Shown: piece by piece, positions 1 to 9,502 of the stretch
Layout: the number at the start of each line of letters is the position of its first letter
Numbering within the stretch: position 1 is the stretch's first letter
Source of the DNA: Brachyspira suanatina
GTDB taxonomy: Bacteria; Spirochaetota; Brachyspiria; Brachyspirales; Brachyspiraceae
Assembly: GCF_001049755.1 (NCBI RefSeq)
Contig: NZ_CVLB01000001.1
Location: 248,001-312,000, forward strand
DNA: 64,000 bases
Reading direction: 5' to 3'
Made by a program: the position numbers and the translations under genes
The notes under the pieces: model-generated
Seen by the model: the letters and a program-made list of their open reading frames with translations, nothing else
What the model was told of the DNA's origin: nothing
The model's database searches: none

Positions 1-1328
1 AAACAAGTACAACTAAAGATGGAAATGAGCCTATATACTATGCAAGAGGAGATGATGTTAAAAACTATTTAGCAGGAAATGATAATATAGCAAGAGAAGG
101 TACTCCTGAAGATAGTTTGGAAGGAGATGAAACAGTTGTAGCTGATAATAATACAGAAGATAATAATACAGAAGAAGCTATGAATAATGAGGAAGAAACA
201 GCAGCAGAAGAAGAAGTTACAGCAGAAAATGAAGAATATGCTCAAAATGATACTGTAGATGAAGAAACTGAAGAAGTTTACACTGAAGATACTGTAAATG
301 CTGCTGATTTAGATGTTAAACAATTAGAACTTTTAGTTGCTGTTAAAAATAATGATACAATAGCTTTGAATACTTTAATAAAAGAGGGTGTTAATCCTAA
401 TTTTGTAGATGAAAATGGATATACTCCTTTACATTTGGCAGTTATAAATAATAATTTAGATACAGTAGAAGCTTTACTTAAATATAAAGATATCAATAAA
501 GAGGCAAAACTTCCTTATAAAGCTACTTTGGATAATTGGTATTTAGGCGGTGCTACTCCTTTAATAGTTGCTTCTTATGTAGGTAATGCTGATATAGTTT
601 ATACTTTAATAGAGGCAGGCTGTGATATGAGAGCTAGAGATGATATAGATGGTGCTATGCCTATACATGTGGCTTCAGCAAACGGCAATGATGATACTGT
701 TATATTGTTATTAGAAAAAGATAAAACATTAGTAAATGAAGCTGACAAAAATGGAAATGATACTCCATTACATTGGGCCGCTATGAAAGATAAGCCATCT
801 ACAGTTAATGTACTTTTGAAATACGGAGCTGATTCAAAAATTCAAAACTCTGATGGAAATACAGCTTTACATTATGCTGCAATGTATGCATCTTCTGATG
901 TTATAAAAAATATAGTTGCTTCAGACAAATCAAGTGTTAATATGGCTAATAATGAAAATATGTATCCTATACATTATGCTGCTTTAGAAGATAATGTTGA
1001 TGCTTTAACAGCTTTAGTTCAAAACGGAAAAGCAGATGTTAATATAAAAGATTCTAATAATGATACAGCTTTACATTATGCTGCTGCTTATGGTAATATA
1101 GATAGTGTTATGGCTTTGGTAGAAAAATGTAATGCTGATAAAACATTAAAAGATAATGACGGTTATATCGCTGCTGATTTAGCTCTTGATAATGGTTATG
1201 AGAATATAGCCAATTATTTAAAAGGTGCTGCTTATATACCTGATAATAATCAAGAAATAGGTAATGAACAAGAATTAATACTTCCTGAGTACAATAAAAA
1301 GCCAAATTTGGATAAAAAATGGTGGTAA
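1..1328 (+). CDS. Ankyrin-repeat protein, 5' end outside the window
   Basis: The frame is open from base 3 to the TAA at 1326-1328, so about 441 C-terminal residues are seen and the true start lies upstream. The left edge holds the end of one ankyrin unit (DGNEPIYYARGDDVKNYL). An acidic Glu/Asn/Thr-rich linker follows (about bases 90-300), then roughly nine ankyrin units (about 310-1230) with the usual TPLHLA / ALHYAA helix motifs. Ankyrin arrays bind other proteins; no enzymatic domain is visible, and the partner and cell location cannot be told without the N-terminus. The gene ends in a Lys/Trp-rich tail and is followed by a clear terminator, so it closes its transcription unit. A TTG at 117 is not a convincing start because the frame is open and ankyrin-like upstream of it. 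Confidence 0.85.
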   Translation, partial: TSTTKDGNEPIYYARGDDVKNYLAGNDNIAREGTPEDSLEGDETVVADNNTEDNNTEEAMNNEEETAAEEEVTAENEEYAQNDTVDEETEEVYTEDTVNAADLDVKQLELLVAVKNNDTIALNTLIKEGVNPNFVDENGYTPLHLAVINNNLDTVEALLKYKDINKEAKLPYKATLDNWYLGGATPLIVASYVGNADIVYTLIEAGCDMRARDDIDGAMPIHVASANGNDDTVILLLEKDKTLVNEADKNGNDTPLHWAAMKDKPSTVNVLLKYGADSKIQNSDGNTALHYAAMYASSDVIKNIVASDKSSVNMANNENMYPIHYAALEDNVDALTALVQNGKADVNIKDSNNDTALHYAAAYGNIDSVMALVEKCNADKTLKDNDGYIAADLALDNGYENIANYLKGAAYIPDNNQEIGNEQELILPEYNKKPNLDKKWW

Positions 1329-1354
1329 TTTAATTTTATTATAATTGTGATTTT

Positions 1355-1397
1355 AAAAGGCTTGGAATTTTATAAATTTCAAGCCTTTATTTTTTTA
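1355..1397 (+). terminator. Rho-independent terminator after the ankyrin gene
   Basis: AAAGGCTTGGAATTT and AAATTTCAAGCCTTT form a 15-bp stem with one mismatch, followed by a T-rich run. It lies 26 bases after the ankyrin stop codon. The remainder of the gap to hslV is AT-rich without another structure that I can support. Confidence 0.8.
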
Positions 1398-1557
1398 TTT
1401 ATTTCAATAAAAAATATCTTTTTTCATAAAATCATAATATATTATAATTATATATTTGTTATAAATAATATTAGAAAAATAGTACAATAAAATTTGCAAT
1501 AGAAATAAATATATAATACAATATAAGATAATATATTAATTGAGAGGAATTAAGAAT

Positions 1558-2088
1558 ATGTTTAAAGGCACTACAATATGTGCAGTATGCAGAGACGGAG
1601 TTACGGCAATAGCTGGAGATGGACAAGTTACATTAGGCGAAACTGTAATGAAACCTAATGCTGTTAAATTAAGAAAATTATACGGTGGTAAAGTGATATC
1701 CGGTTTTGCTGGATCCACTGCTGATGCTTTTACATTATTTGAAAAATTTGAAAAAAGACTTCAGGAATTTTCAGGTGATTTAACCAGAGCGGCAGTTGAG
1801 CTTGCACGCGAATGGAGAACTGATAAAATGCTTAGAAATTTACAGGCGCTTATTATAGTGGCAAGTAAAGAAAAAATGCTTTTACTTTCCGGTAATGGTG
1901 ATGTTATAGAAAGTGAGAACAATATATTAGCTATAGGTAGCGGCGGACAGTATGCTAAAGCAGCTGCAATGGCATTAAGTGAAAATACAGACCTTTCCGC
2001 TAAAGAAATAGCTAGAAAATCGCTTGAAATAGCTTCTAAAATATGTATATACACTAACAGCAATATTTCTTTGGAGGTAATAGAATAA
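1558..2088 (+). CDS. hslV: ATP-dependent protease HslVU, peptidase subunit HslV
   Basis: Proteolytic core of the cytoplasmic HslVU (ClpQY) protease, which degrades misfolded and regulatory proteins unfolded by HslU. I take the ATG at 1558 (176 residues), preceded by GAGAGG at a good distance; a TTG at 1540 in the same frame would swallow that ribosome-binding site. The N-terminus [10 protein letters not shown] contains the conserved TT pair; by family knowledge the catalytic nucleophile is the first of these threonines (Thr5), exposed after removal of four residues. Other family signatures are [34 protein letters not shown] and [13 protein letters not shown]. It lies one base upstream of hslU, so the two are co-translated. 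Length matches the family. Confidence 0.96.
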   Translation: MFKGTTICAVCRDGVTAIAGDGQVTLGETVMKPNAVKLRKLYGGKVISGFAGSTADAFTLFEKFEKRLQEFSGDLTRAAVELAREWRTDKMLRNLQALIIVASKEKMLLLSGNGDVIESENNILAIGSGGQYAKAAAMALSENTDLSAKEIARKSLEIASKICIYTNSNISLEVIE

Positions 2089-2089
2089 G

Positions 2090-3451
2090 ATGTCATTTGA
2101 TGCGAAATTAGAAAGCGAACTTACGCCTAGAAAAATAGTAGAGGCATTGGATCAATATATAATAGGACAGACAGAGGCAAAACGTTCTGTTGCTATAGCT
2201 TTGAGAAATAGATATAGAAGAAGACATTTACCTGATGAATTGAGAGATGAGGTTGCGCCTAAAAATATAATTCTTATAGGTCCTACAGGAGTTGGTAAAA
2301 CTGAGATAGCTAGAAGACTTGCTAAATTGGTAAATGCTCCTTTTATTAAGGTTGAGGCTACAAAATATACAGAAGTTGGTTATGTAGGACGTGATGTTGA
2401 GAGTATGGTAAGAGATTTGGTAAATGTTGCCATATTTGATCTTAAAACTGCTATGATGAAAGAAGTAGAAAAAGAGGCTACAGAAATAGCTTTGGATAAA
2501 TTAGCTAAATTACTTCTTCCTTCTGTTAAAAAAGAAAATGATGAAAATATGTCTGAAGAAGAAGCAGAAAAGAAGAAAAATGCTAAAGAACAAATAAAAA
2601 AACGTATACAGAATGGTGATTTTGATGAAAGTTATGTAGAAATTAAAATATCATCAGGAAATAATAGAATGTTTGGTATAATTCCAGGTATGGGTTTTGA
2701 AGAAAGTGATATGATTCAATCCATGGTAGGAAGTATTATGCCTACAAATAAGAAGCATAAACGTTTGAGAGTTAAAGAGGCTAAAAAATATTTAATTAAT
2801 GAGGCTTCAGAATCTCTTATAGATATGGATAAAATCACATCCGATGCTTTAAGTCTTACAGAGAATATGGGTATCATATTCTTAGATGAAATAGATAAAA
2901 TTGCAAGCGGCAATAAAACAGATAGTGCAGATGTAGCCCGTCATGGTGTACAAAGAGATTTACTTCCTATAGTTGAAGGTACTACAGTTAATACAAGATA
3001 TGGTCCTATAAAAACAGATCATATATTGTTTATTGCAGCAGGGGCTTTCCATATAAATAAGCCTTCCGATTTGATTCCTGAACTTCAAGGAAGATTTCCT
3101 ATAAGAGTTGAGTTAAAGGCTTTATCAAAAGATGATTTCAAGGATATACTTGTTAATCCTAAGAATGCTATAACAAAACAGTATCAGGAGCTATTAAAGA
3201 CAGAGGGGGTAACAATAGAATTTGAAGAAGAGGCTCTATCAGCAATAGCAGATATAGCATATAATATCAATACTAATGTGGAAAATATAGGTGCTAGAAG
3301 ACTTTACACTATTATGGAAAAGGTATTTGAAGAGATTTCTTTTAGTGCTGATGAACATAAAGGTGAATTTATAAAAATTAATGCCGATAATATAAAAGAG
3401 TCGATGAAGGATATCGAGGATAACAGAGATATAAGCAGATATATATTGTAG
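2090..3451 (+). CDS. hslU: ATP-dependent protease HslVU, ATPase subunit HslU
   Basis: AAA+ unfoldase that recognises, unfolds and feeds substrates to HslV. 453 residues. It shows the N-terminal LTPRKIVEALDQYIIGQ motif, Walker A GPTGVGKTE near residue 64, the GYVGRDVESMVRDL pore-loop region, a middle I-domain rich in Lys/Glu, Walker B IIFLDEIDKIA, a sensor region GRFPIRVEL and NIGARRLYTIMEK. The C-terminal DISRYIL matches the tail that docks into HslV. GGAGG lies 12 bases before the ATG, inside the end of hslV. Both genes form one short operon; no terminator is evident in the 60-base gap after it. Confidence 0.97.
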   Translation: MSFDAKLESELTPRKIVEALDQYIIGQTEAKRSVAIALRNRYRRRHLPDELRDEVAPKNIILIGPTGVGKTEIARRLAKLVNAPFIKVEATKYTEVGYVGRDVESMVRDLVNVAIFDLKTAMMKEVEKEATEIALDKLAKLLLPSVKKENDENMSEEEAEKKKNAKEQIKKRIQNGDFDESYVEIKISSGNNRMFGIIPGMGFEESDMIQSMVGSIMPTNKKHKRLRVKEAKKYLINEASESLIDMDKITSDALSLTENMGIIFLDEIDKIASGNKTDSADVARHGVQRDLLPIVEGTTVNTRYGPIKTDHILFIAAGAFHINKPSDLIPELQGRFPIRVELKALSKDDFKDILVNPKNAITKQYQELLKTEGVTIEFEEEALSAIADIAYNINTNVENIGARRLYTIMEKVFEEISFSADEHKGEFIKINADNIKESMKDIEDNRDISRYIL

Positions 3452-3529
3452 TGTTTTTTAATATAATAGTAGATTTTTTTATTATTTTTTATAATATAGT
3501 AAATATAATTAAAAAAAATGGAGTTTATG

Positions 3530-3985
3530 ATGGATAATAACAATGAACAACAAGAAAGTACTGTATTTATTAAATGGGTGCCTCTATATGAGACAAGGCA
3601 TAAACTTATAGACAGTCAGCATAAAGAGCTTGTTAATATTGTTAATGAGCTTTATTTGGCAACTGTTGATAATAATGCCAATACTAATGAAGCTTTTATT
3701 AAAGCTATTAAAAAATGTATAGACTATACTCAGTATCATTTCAAGACAGAAGAAAAAATAATGGATTTAATTAATTATTCAGATGCTGAGAATCATAAAG
3801 CTATGCATAAAAGTTTTTATCTTGAAATAGTTGATCAGATTAGAAAATATGAAGAAGGTCAGCCTTTTGTAGCCAATAAGTTTATTAAGTTCTTAAAAGA
3901 TTGGCTTTTAGAGCATATAGGCTTTCAAGATAAAAAATTTGTAAATGAAATTAAAGAAGCTTTAAAGAAAAAAGAAGGCAATTAA
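3530..3985 (+). CDS. Bacteriohemerythrin
   Basis: Small cytoplasmic non-heme di-iron protein that binds oxygen, thought to act in oxygen storage or sensing in microaerophiles and anaerobes. 151 residues from the ATG at 3530, chosen because GGAG (3520-3523) then sits 6 bases upstream; ATGs at 3518 and 3527 are in frame but poorly spaced. All seven di-iron ligands of the family can be placed: His31 in IDSQH, His and Glu in YHFKTEE, two His in NHKAMHKS, and His and Asp in LLEHIGFQD. No extra domain is attached. It stands alone between hslU and lnt; function in oxygen handling is inferred from the family. Confidence 0.9.
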   Translation: MDNNNEQQESTVFIKWVPLYETRHKLIDSQHKELVNIVNELYLATVDNNANTNEAFIKAIKKCIDYTQYHFKTEEKIMDLINYSDAENHKAMHKSFYLEIVDQIRKYEEGQPFVANKFIKFLKDWLLEHIGFQDKKFVNEIKEALKKKEGN

Positions 3986-4086
3986 TAAAAGCATTATTAA
4001 TATAGTTTATAAACATCTATGTTTATTATAATTTGTTATTATCAATTTAAAATAGAACTGTATAAAAAATAGTAGGATTGTTATAA

Positions 4087-6399
4087 GTGTATAAGAGTAA
4101 TTCGTATGTAATTGGTGTAATTATATTAAGTATTATTAGTGCTATACTTCTATTTTTGGCGTTTCCGCCACTTAATTTATTCCCGATATCTTTTGTTGCT
4201 TTAGTTCCGCTTAATATTATAATATTTAAAGCAGATAAGATAAGGTATTATATTATATCATCTTCTATATTTGTACTGATTTTTTTTGGTATTCTTTTAA
4301 TGTGGATCGTAGCTTTTATGTTAAGAGAGCTAGGATCCTTAATTTCTTTTTTGACATTATTTACTATTCTATTTTTATTGATATTTTTATTTTATTTTCC
4401 GTCAATGCTGTTAAGCGGGTTTCTTTCTAAAAAAAATCCTGAATTTAGATTTATAGCAGTACCGGTTGTATTCACATTTATGGAATATATGCGTAATGTG
4501 GGATTTCTTGGTTTTCCATGGGGGATTATTGGATATTCTCAATGGAATTTTTCTATATTCATACAATCAGCAGATATATTTGGAGTATTAGGAATAAGCT
4601 TTTTTGTTTATTTTTCTAATTCAATTATTGCTCATTATTTATTATTATATGCTGAGAAAGATAAAATTAAATATAAAAAGCCGTATATACCAGCATTAGT
4701 TTTTATATCATCATTTGTTTTAGTTATTATATACGGTGCTATTAGAATGAATGTTGAAGAATCAAGGAGGGCTTTTCAGCCAAAAACTAATATAGCTCTT
4801 ATACAGCATGCATTTGATCCAAATAATCCATGGAATAGTATATATACAGGAGAGCCATTTAGAAAAGGAGGCGGAGGCATTCAAGGTTTTGCCGAAAGAT
4901 TTCTTTTAAAATCAGATAAATTTAAAGATCAAGAGAAGCCCGATGGATCTACACAGAATGGTACTATTGCCATAAAAAGAATATGCTCTCTTGCAAGAGA
5001 TGCTTCCCTATCAAAGCCATCTTTAATAGTATATCCTGAAACTGCTGCTATAGAGGGATACAGTTTTGTTGTAAACAATTATAAAGATATTTTTGATACA
5101 GGTATACCTGATTATGCCTACCCATCAATATATAATATGTATATTTTTTATGATATGGTTAAATATACTCAGACTTATCATTTGATTGGTACTGTATCTA
5201 TAAAAGAAAATACTAATGAGAATGCCTATAATCAATATTCATACTATAATAGTATAGAATTTGTTAATGACAGAGGTAATAAGATAGATGAATATTCTAA
5301 AATAAAACTTGTACCTGGAGGAGAATCTTATCCTTTTCAGGACAATGAGTTTTTACTTAATACCTTTCCATTTAAGAATATAATTAATTTTATGTATAAA
5401 CAGTTTGATAGTGCCGGAGCTAATAGATGGGAAAGAGGAAAGAAAGTAACAGTATTTAATCATCCTAATGGTTATCGTATTTCTGGTGCTATATGTTATG
5501 AAAGTGCTTTCGGCGATTTTATGAGAAAATTTGCCTATAATGGAGCTCAGGCTTTAGCTGTTATTACAGAGGACTCTTGGTCTTATAGTGATGAATCATT
5601 ACTTCAGCATTTTTATATGTCAGTATTTAGAGCCATAGAAAATAGAAGGGATATTGTACATAATGGAAATTCAGGTGTAACAGGTCATATATCAAGTACC
5701 GGAAAAATAATTTCTACTCTTCCTTTTTGGAAACCTGATTATTTGATTGCAAATGTTGCTCTCAATGAAAGAATCACTATATATACTAGATTTGGAGAAT
5801 GGTTTGTATATCTTTGTCTTATATCCATTATTGTATTATTCTTATCAGCTACTACTAAAACATTAGTTGAATTAAAAGAAATTATAAAAAAACGTTTCTT
5901 TGCTAAAAAATTAGAAACTGCAGAAGTACCGGTAGTACCTTCATCAAAGAAAGTTGATGAATATATTAATAATGATAATAATTATGAATTGCCTAGTTTA
6001 GATGATATAGACGATTTTGTAAGTAAAAAAGAAGCTAATTCTAATATTGTTAAAGATGTTAAAGAAAATAAAGCGGATAAAAATACAATAACAGAAGAAA
6101 AAAAGGTATATCCTGATAAAAAAATAAATGATAATAGAAAAATAAATAATAATAATAAAAATAATGATAATAAAAGGCTTGATGGTAATAAAAATATAGA
6201 TTTATTTTCTGATAATGCTATAAACTATTCTAAAGAGATGTCTGATATTATAAATAATTCAGAGAGTTATAGTATATTTGAAAGAGATAAATATACATCA
6301 GAAATATCTTCTGCTTTAACAGGTATTATAGAAGAAAATGAGGAAAGCCTCAATAATAAAGATATAAAAAAAAATAATAATTTAATAAAAGAGGATTAA
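4087..6399 (+). CDS. lnt: Apolipoprotein N-acyltransferase with long Asn-rich C-terminal tail
   Basis: Inner-membrane enzyme adding the third acyl chain to the N-terminal cysteine of lipoproteins. 770 residues from a GTG start. The N-terminal ~240 residues hold several membrane helices; a nitrilase-fold domain follows with the catalytic triad Glu318 (VYPETAA), Lys405 (YSKIKLVPGGE) and Cys470 (GAICYESAFG). A last helix lies near residues 575-590. About 180 further residues follow, rich in Asn, Lys, Asp and Glu, which the ~510-residue E. coli enzyme lacks; the nitrilase domain also has a Gly-rich insertion near residues 255-300. The tail is predicted disordered and cytoplasmic. Many lipoproteins in this window would be its substrates. 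cheB starts 8 bases later, suggesting co-transcription. Confidence 0.9.
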   Translation: MYKSNSYVIGVIILSIISAILLFLAFPPLNLFPISFVALVPLNIIIFKADKIRYYIISSSIFVLIFFGILLMWIVAFMLRELGSLISFLTLFTILFLLIFLFYFPSMLLSGFLSKKNPEFRFIAVPVVFTFMEYMRNVGFLGFPWGIIGYSQWNFSIFIQSADIFGVLGISFFVYFSNSIIAHYLLLYAEKDKIKYKKPYIPALVFISSFVLVIIYGAIRMNVEESRRAFQPKTNIALIQHAFDPNNPWNSIYTGEPFRKGGGGIQGFAERFLLKSDKFKDQEKPDGSTQNGTIAIKRICSLARDASLSKPSLIVYPETAAIEGYSFVVNNYKDIFDTGIPDYAYPSIYNMYIFYDMVKYTQTYHLIGTVSIKENTNENAYNQYSYYNSIEFVNDRGNKIDEYSKIKLVPGGESYPFQDNEFLLNTFPFKNIINFMYKQFDSAGANRWERGKKVTVFNHPNGYRISGAICYESAFGDFMRKFAYNGAQALAVITEDSWSYSDESLLQHFYMSVFRAIENRRDIVHNGNSGVTGHISSTGKIISTLPFWKPDYLIANVALNERITIYTRFGEWFVYLCLISIIVLFLSATTKTLVELKEIIKKRFFAKKLETAEVPVVPSSKKVDEYINNDNNYELPSLDDIDDFVSKKEANSNIVKDVKENKADKNTITEEKKVYPDKKINDNRKINNNNKNNDNKRLDGNKNIDLFSDNAINYSKEMSDIINNSESYSIFERDKYTSEISSALTGIIEENEESLNNKDIKKNNNLIKED

Positions 6400-6407
6400 A
6401 GATTTAT

Positions 6408-7577
6408 ATGTTGGGAGCTATCAGAGTACTTATAGCTGAGGATTCTAAAACTACTAGTGCATTATTAAATAATGTATTGGCTAATCATTATAGAATAGAA
6501 GTTGTAAGTATTGTGAATAATGGTATAGATGCATATAAATCTATAGTATCAATAAAACCTGATTTTGTTGTTATGAATATAGATTTACCATTGATGGGCG
6601 GTATAGAATTGTTAAAGTTATTAAAAAAAGATAATATAGAAACTAATATTTTAATTATGAGTTCTTTGGCACAGAATAAAGATTTATCATCTAGGGCTTT
6701 AGACTTAGGTGCTTTAGATATAATATATAAGCCTAGAAATATTAATTCTGAGTTTATTAGAGATAATATACTTAATATAATATTAGAAACTACAAAAAAT
6801 AATCCTGTAAAAAATGATTTAGGTTTTGATTATAATTCAAGTATTTTAAATAATTGTAATATGAAAGAAGTTATTGAAGATGATGAAAAAACATACTTGG
6901 ATAAATTTGATGATAATGTAAAAATTATGCCTTATGATCAAAAACAAGTTGCAACAGCTTTGAGTAAATCTTTTAGAAAAGACTTTAAAGCTCCTGTTTT
7001 AGTGGCAATAGGTATATCTACAGGAGGTCCTAGAGCACTTAGAATAATGCTTCCTAGTCTGCCTAAAGATTTTCCTTTACCTATATTAATATCTCAGCAT
7101 ATACCTAAAGAATTTTCATCTTCTCTTATTTCTAGTTTGCAGGATATTTCTAAAATAAAAATTAAAGAGGCCCAGGTAGATGAGGAGATATTACCGTCTA
7201 TTGTATATATCTCTCCAGGTGATAAAAACATGGGTATATATATGGACAGCAAAGGAAAATTAAGAATTAAATTTTATCCTGATCCGGATAAAAAATTTGT
7301 TTATACACCATGTGTTGATTATTTATTTAATACTATTGATGAAGTTTTAAGAGATAAAGCTATTGCTATTGTAATGACAGGTATGGGAAATGACGGTACT
7401 AGCGGCATGACTAAATTATACAATGATAATAATTTAACTATTGCTCAGGATAAGGCAAGCTGCACAGTATACGGTATGCCTAGAAGTGTTATAGAGAATA
7501 AAGTTGTGCATTTGGTATTATCACTTTATGATATTGCCGAATTTTTGGTACAATATTTGAGAGGTAAACTTAAATGA
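6408..7577 (+). CDS. cheB: CheB-type protein-glutamate methylesterase, receiver phosphoacceptor replaced by Asn
   Basis: Chemotaxis adaptation enzyme that removes methyl groups from (and deamidates) chemoreceptors. 389 residues: receiver domain 1-125, linker, methylesterase domain about 193-389. The catalytic triad is intact: Ser204 (GISTGGP), His231 (SQHIPKEF), Asp329 (MTGMGNDGTSGM). In the receiver the acidic pair (AEDS) and the conserved Lys (IYKP) are present, but the phosphoacceptor position reads VVMNIDLP, with Asn57 where CheB proteins have Asp, so activation by CheA phosphorylation should be lost or altered. GAGGA within the end of lnt serves as ribosome-binding site. Its last four bases overlap the next gene. 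No cheR or cheA lies nearby. Confidence 0.88.
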   Translation: MLGAIRVLIAEDSKTTSALLNNVLANHYRIEVVSIVNNGIDAYKSIVSIKPDFVVMNIDLPLMGGIELLKLLKKDNIETNILIMSSLAQNKDLSSRALDLGALDIIYKPRNINSEFIRDNILNIILETTKNNPVKNDLGFDYNSSILNNCNMKEVIEDDEKTYLDKFDDNVKIMPYDQKQVATALSKSFRKDFKAPVLVAIGISTGGPRALRIMLPSLPKDFPLPILISQHIPKEFSSSLISSLQDISKIKIKEAQVDEEILPSIVYISPGDKNMGIYMDSKGKLRIKFYPDPDKKFVYTPCVDYLFNTIDEVLRDKAIAIVMTGMGNDGTSGMTKLYNDNNLTIAQDKASCTVYGMPRSVIENKVVHLVLSLYDIAEFLVQYLRGKLK

Positions 7578-8059
7578 AGAATATTGTGATTTTAACTATT
7601 ATATTGATTATTTTTGCATCTTCTTGTAAAAAAGAATATGGCGCTGAATATAGTTTATATGAATATGAGAAATATATATCTAAACTCATATCAAATAAGG
7701 ATACTTTGGAGTTTACTTCTAATTTTGTTCCGAATGTAGATGAAAATATAATTAATACTTTGAATGAGATGAGTTTGATATATGAACTTACTCCTGTTAA
7801 TATTATAGAGTCTATAAAAAATAGGGGGGCTTTATACCAAAGAATATTTTCAGATAATGATGATTCTCTTTGTAATTATTTGCCTAAGGATGGCGGATAT
7901 TATGATGTTAATGTTACATATAAAAAATATAAAGATGTTATGGTAGCTCAAATTGAATATCCTTCTTTTAATAAAATATCTGAAAATTCTATTGAATTTG
8001 TGGCTATTTATTTAAATGATAAGTGGAATTTAATTACTATTAATTTTTTGAATATTTGA
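7574..8059 (+). CDS. Small predicted lipoprotein, unknown function
   Basis: 161 residues. It begins with a lipoprotein signal peptide: two charged residues, a hydrophobic run ILTIILIIF, then the lipobox ASSC with Cys near residue 18, followed by KKE. The mature part has no family that I recognise; it contains a region with alternating Tyr/Lys (YYDVNVTYKKYKD) resembling a small beta-rich fold. Its ATG overlaps the cheB stop by four bases, so it is translationally coupled, and a second small lipoprotein follows 15 bases later with a similar size and a similar C-terminal pattern ending in a KW motif; the pair may be distant paralogues. A link to chemotaxis is not shown. Confidence 0.75.
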   Translation: MKNIVILTIILIIFASSCKKEYGAEYSLYEYEKYISKLISNKDTLEFTSNFVPNVDENIINTLNEMSLIYELTPVNIIESIKNRGALYQRIFSDNDDSLCNYLPKDGGYYDVNVTYKKYKDVMVAQIEYPSFNKISENSIEFVAIYLNDKWNLITINFLNI

Positions 8060-8074
8060 AAATAGGATTTTTTA

Positions 8075-8485
8075 ATGAAAAAAATTTTGATTACATTAAT
8101 TGCTGTACTATTTATAGCAGTATCATGTTTGGAAGATTTAGACAGTGTTAGAAAAAAATCTTTGTTTGCATTTTATGATGAGATGAAAAATGAAATATTA
8201 AATGATAATATAAATTGGATAGAAAAGAATTCTAATATAGAAAATATAGAAAACATAAAAAATATTATATTAGATAATACTGACTCTTTAAAGAAGTTAA
8301 TGTCTTCTTCAAATGAGGAATACTCAGTAACTATAAATTATACAATAGGTGATAGCAGTAATCCATCAAGAGGATATTATATAGTTAGAAATACAGAATT
8401 TTCACCTACATATTATTATATAAGACTTGCTAATAATTCCAGCAAATGGAAAATAGAGTCAATAGATAAACTTCCTTTAAAATAA
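8075..8485 (+). CDS. Small predicted lipoprotein, unknown function
   Basis: 136 residues with a lipoprotein signal peptide MKKILITLIAVLFIAVSC (lipobox AVSC, Cys18). The mature domain starts acidic (LEDLDS), has an Asn/Ile-rich helix, then a beta-rich C-terminus (SVTINYTIGDSSNP, then YYIVRNTEFSPTYYYIRL, and SSKWKIESID). No family recognised. It is the last gene of the lnt-cheB-lipoprotein run; about 80 AT-rich bases separate it from ispE. The preceding lipoprotein has the same overall plan (short Lys-containing signal, helix, then strands ending in KW), suggesting an old duplication. Confidence 0.72.
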   Translation: MKKILITLIAVLFIAVSCLEDLDSVRKKSLFAFYDEMKNEILNDNINWIEKNSNIENIENIKNIILDNTDSLKKLMSSSNEEYSVTINYTIGDSSNPSRGYYIVRNTEFSPTYYYIRLANNSSKWKIESIDKLPLK

Positions 8486-8566
8486 AATATTATTTTTTAG
8501 TTATTTGCAAAAAATATTAAATATACTAAAATAAAATAATTAAGTTTTATTTTAAGGAAAATATAT

Positions 8567-9421
8567 ATGCCTATAATAAAAGCTCCATGCAAAATAAATA
8601 TTTCTCTTGATATAACATCAAAAAGAAAAGACGGATATCATTTGATAGAATCTTTATTTCACACCGTTAATTTATATGATGTAATAAATATTGAAAAAGC
8701 TGATAAATATAATATTACAACAAGCGGTAAGTATGCATTAGAAGATGATAAAGAAGAAAATATTGTAACAAAAATATTCAATCATTTTAAAAGTAAAATG
8801 AATCTTAATAATAATTACAATATACATATAGAAAAAAACATACCTACAGGGGCAGGACTTGGAGGCGGATCATCTGATGCGGCTAATATTATTAAGTTTT
8901 TTTTATCTGAATTAAATATCGATATAAATGATGATTTAATAGAATCTTTTTCTTCATTTGGGGCAGATATTCCTTTTTTTATAAGAGGAGGATGTGCTTG
9001 GGTTTCAGGTATTGGAGAGAAGATACAAAATTATGATTTTACGCTTCCTTATAATGTTATTTTAATATACCCAAATATACATGTTTCTACAAAATTAGCT
9101 TATTCAAAATTTACTCCTGAAGATTTTAATAAATCAGATTTGTTTTATATAAAGAATATGCTTGATAATAGAGATATTAACTTTGAAAAAATAGTTTCAA
9201 AAACATATAATGTATTTGAGAATAATGTTTTTAATTTAGAAAAAAGAATAGAAGAAATAAAAAATAAAACAGAAAGTATAATTAAAAGAAAAGTAAATAT
9301 GAGCGGTTCAGGTTCTTCGCTTTTTGCTTTATATAATAATGATGATGCTATGATTGAAGATGATTTTAAAAAATTAAAAAATGAACTTAATATTGATATA
9401 TATAAAGTGAGTTTGATTTAA
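8567..9421 (+). CDS. ispE: 4-diphosphocytidyl-2-C-methyl-D-erythritol kinase
   Basis: GHMP-family kinase that phosphorylates CDP-methylerythritol in the non-mevalonate isoprenoid pathway. 284 residues, family length. Visible motifs: APCKINISLDI at the N-terminus (Lys9 of the substrate site), RKDGYHLIESLF, the Gly/Ser-rich ATP loop PTGAGLGGGSSDAA at residues 93-106, FGADIPFF with the conserved Asp, and the third motif MSGSGSSLFALY near the C-terminus. AAGGAAA precedes the ATG. It indicates that the cell makes isoprenoids by the MEP route; other pathway genes are not in the window. Confidence 0.95.
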   Translation: MPIIKAPCKINISLDITSKRKDGYHLIESLFHTVNLYDVINIEKADKYNITTSGKYALEDDKEENIVTKIFNHFKSKMNLNNNYNIHIEKNIPTGAGLGGGSSDAANIIKFFLSELNIDINDDLIESFSSFGADIPFFIRGGCAWVSGIGEKIQNYDFTLPYNVILIYPNIHVSTKLAYSKFTPEDFNKSDLFYIKNMLDNRDINFEKIVSKTYNVFENNVFNLEKRIEEIKNKTESIIKRKVNMSGSGSSLFALYNNDDAMIEDDFKKLKNELNIDIYKVSLI

Positions 9422-9502
9422 TTGTATTTAATCTTTTTTATGTTATAATTTTTTTATTAAAAAATTAAATATTCTAAAAATAAAAAGAGAACATTATAAA
9501 AA

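Noticed and set aside
1480-1557. Promoter for hslVU
   Set aside because: TATAAT-like strings are present, but no -35 at proper spacing; in such AT-rich sequence a -10 alone is not evidence.
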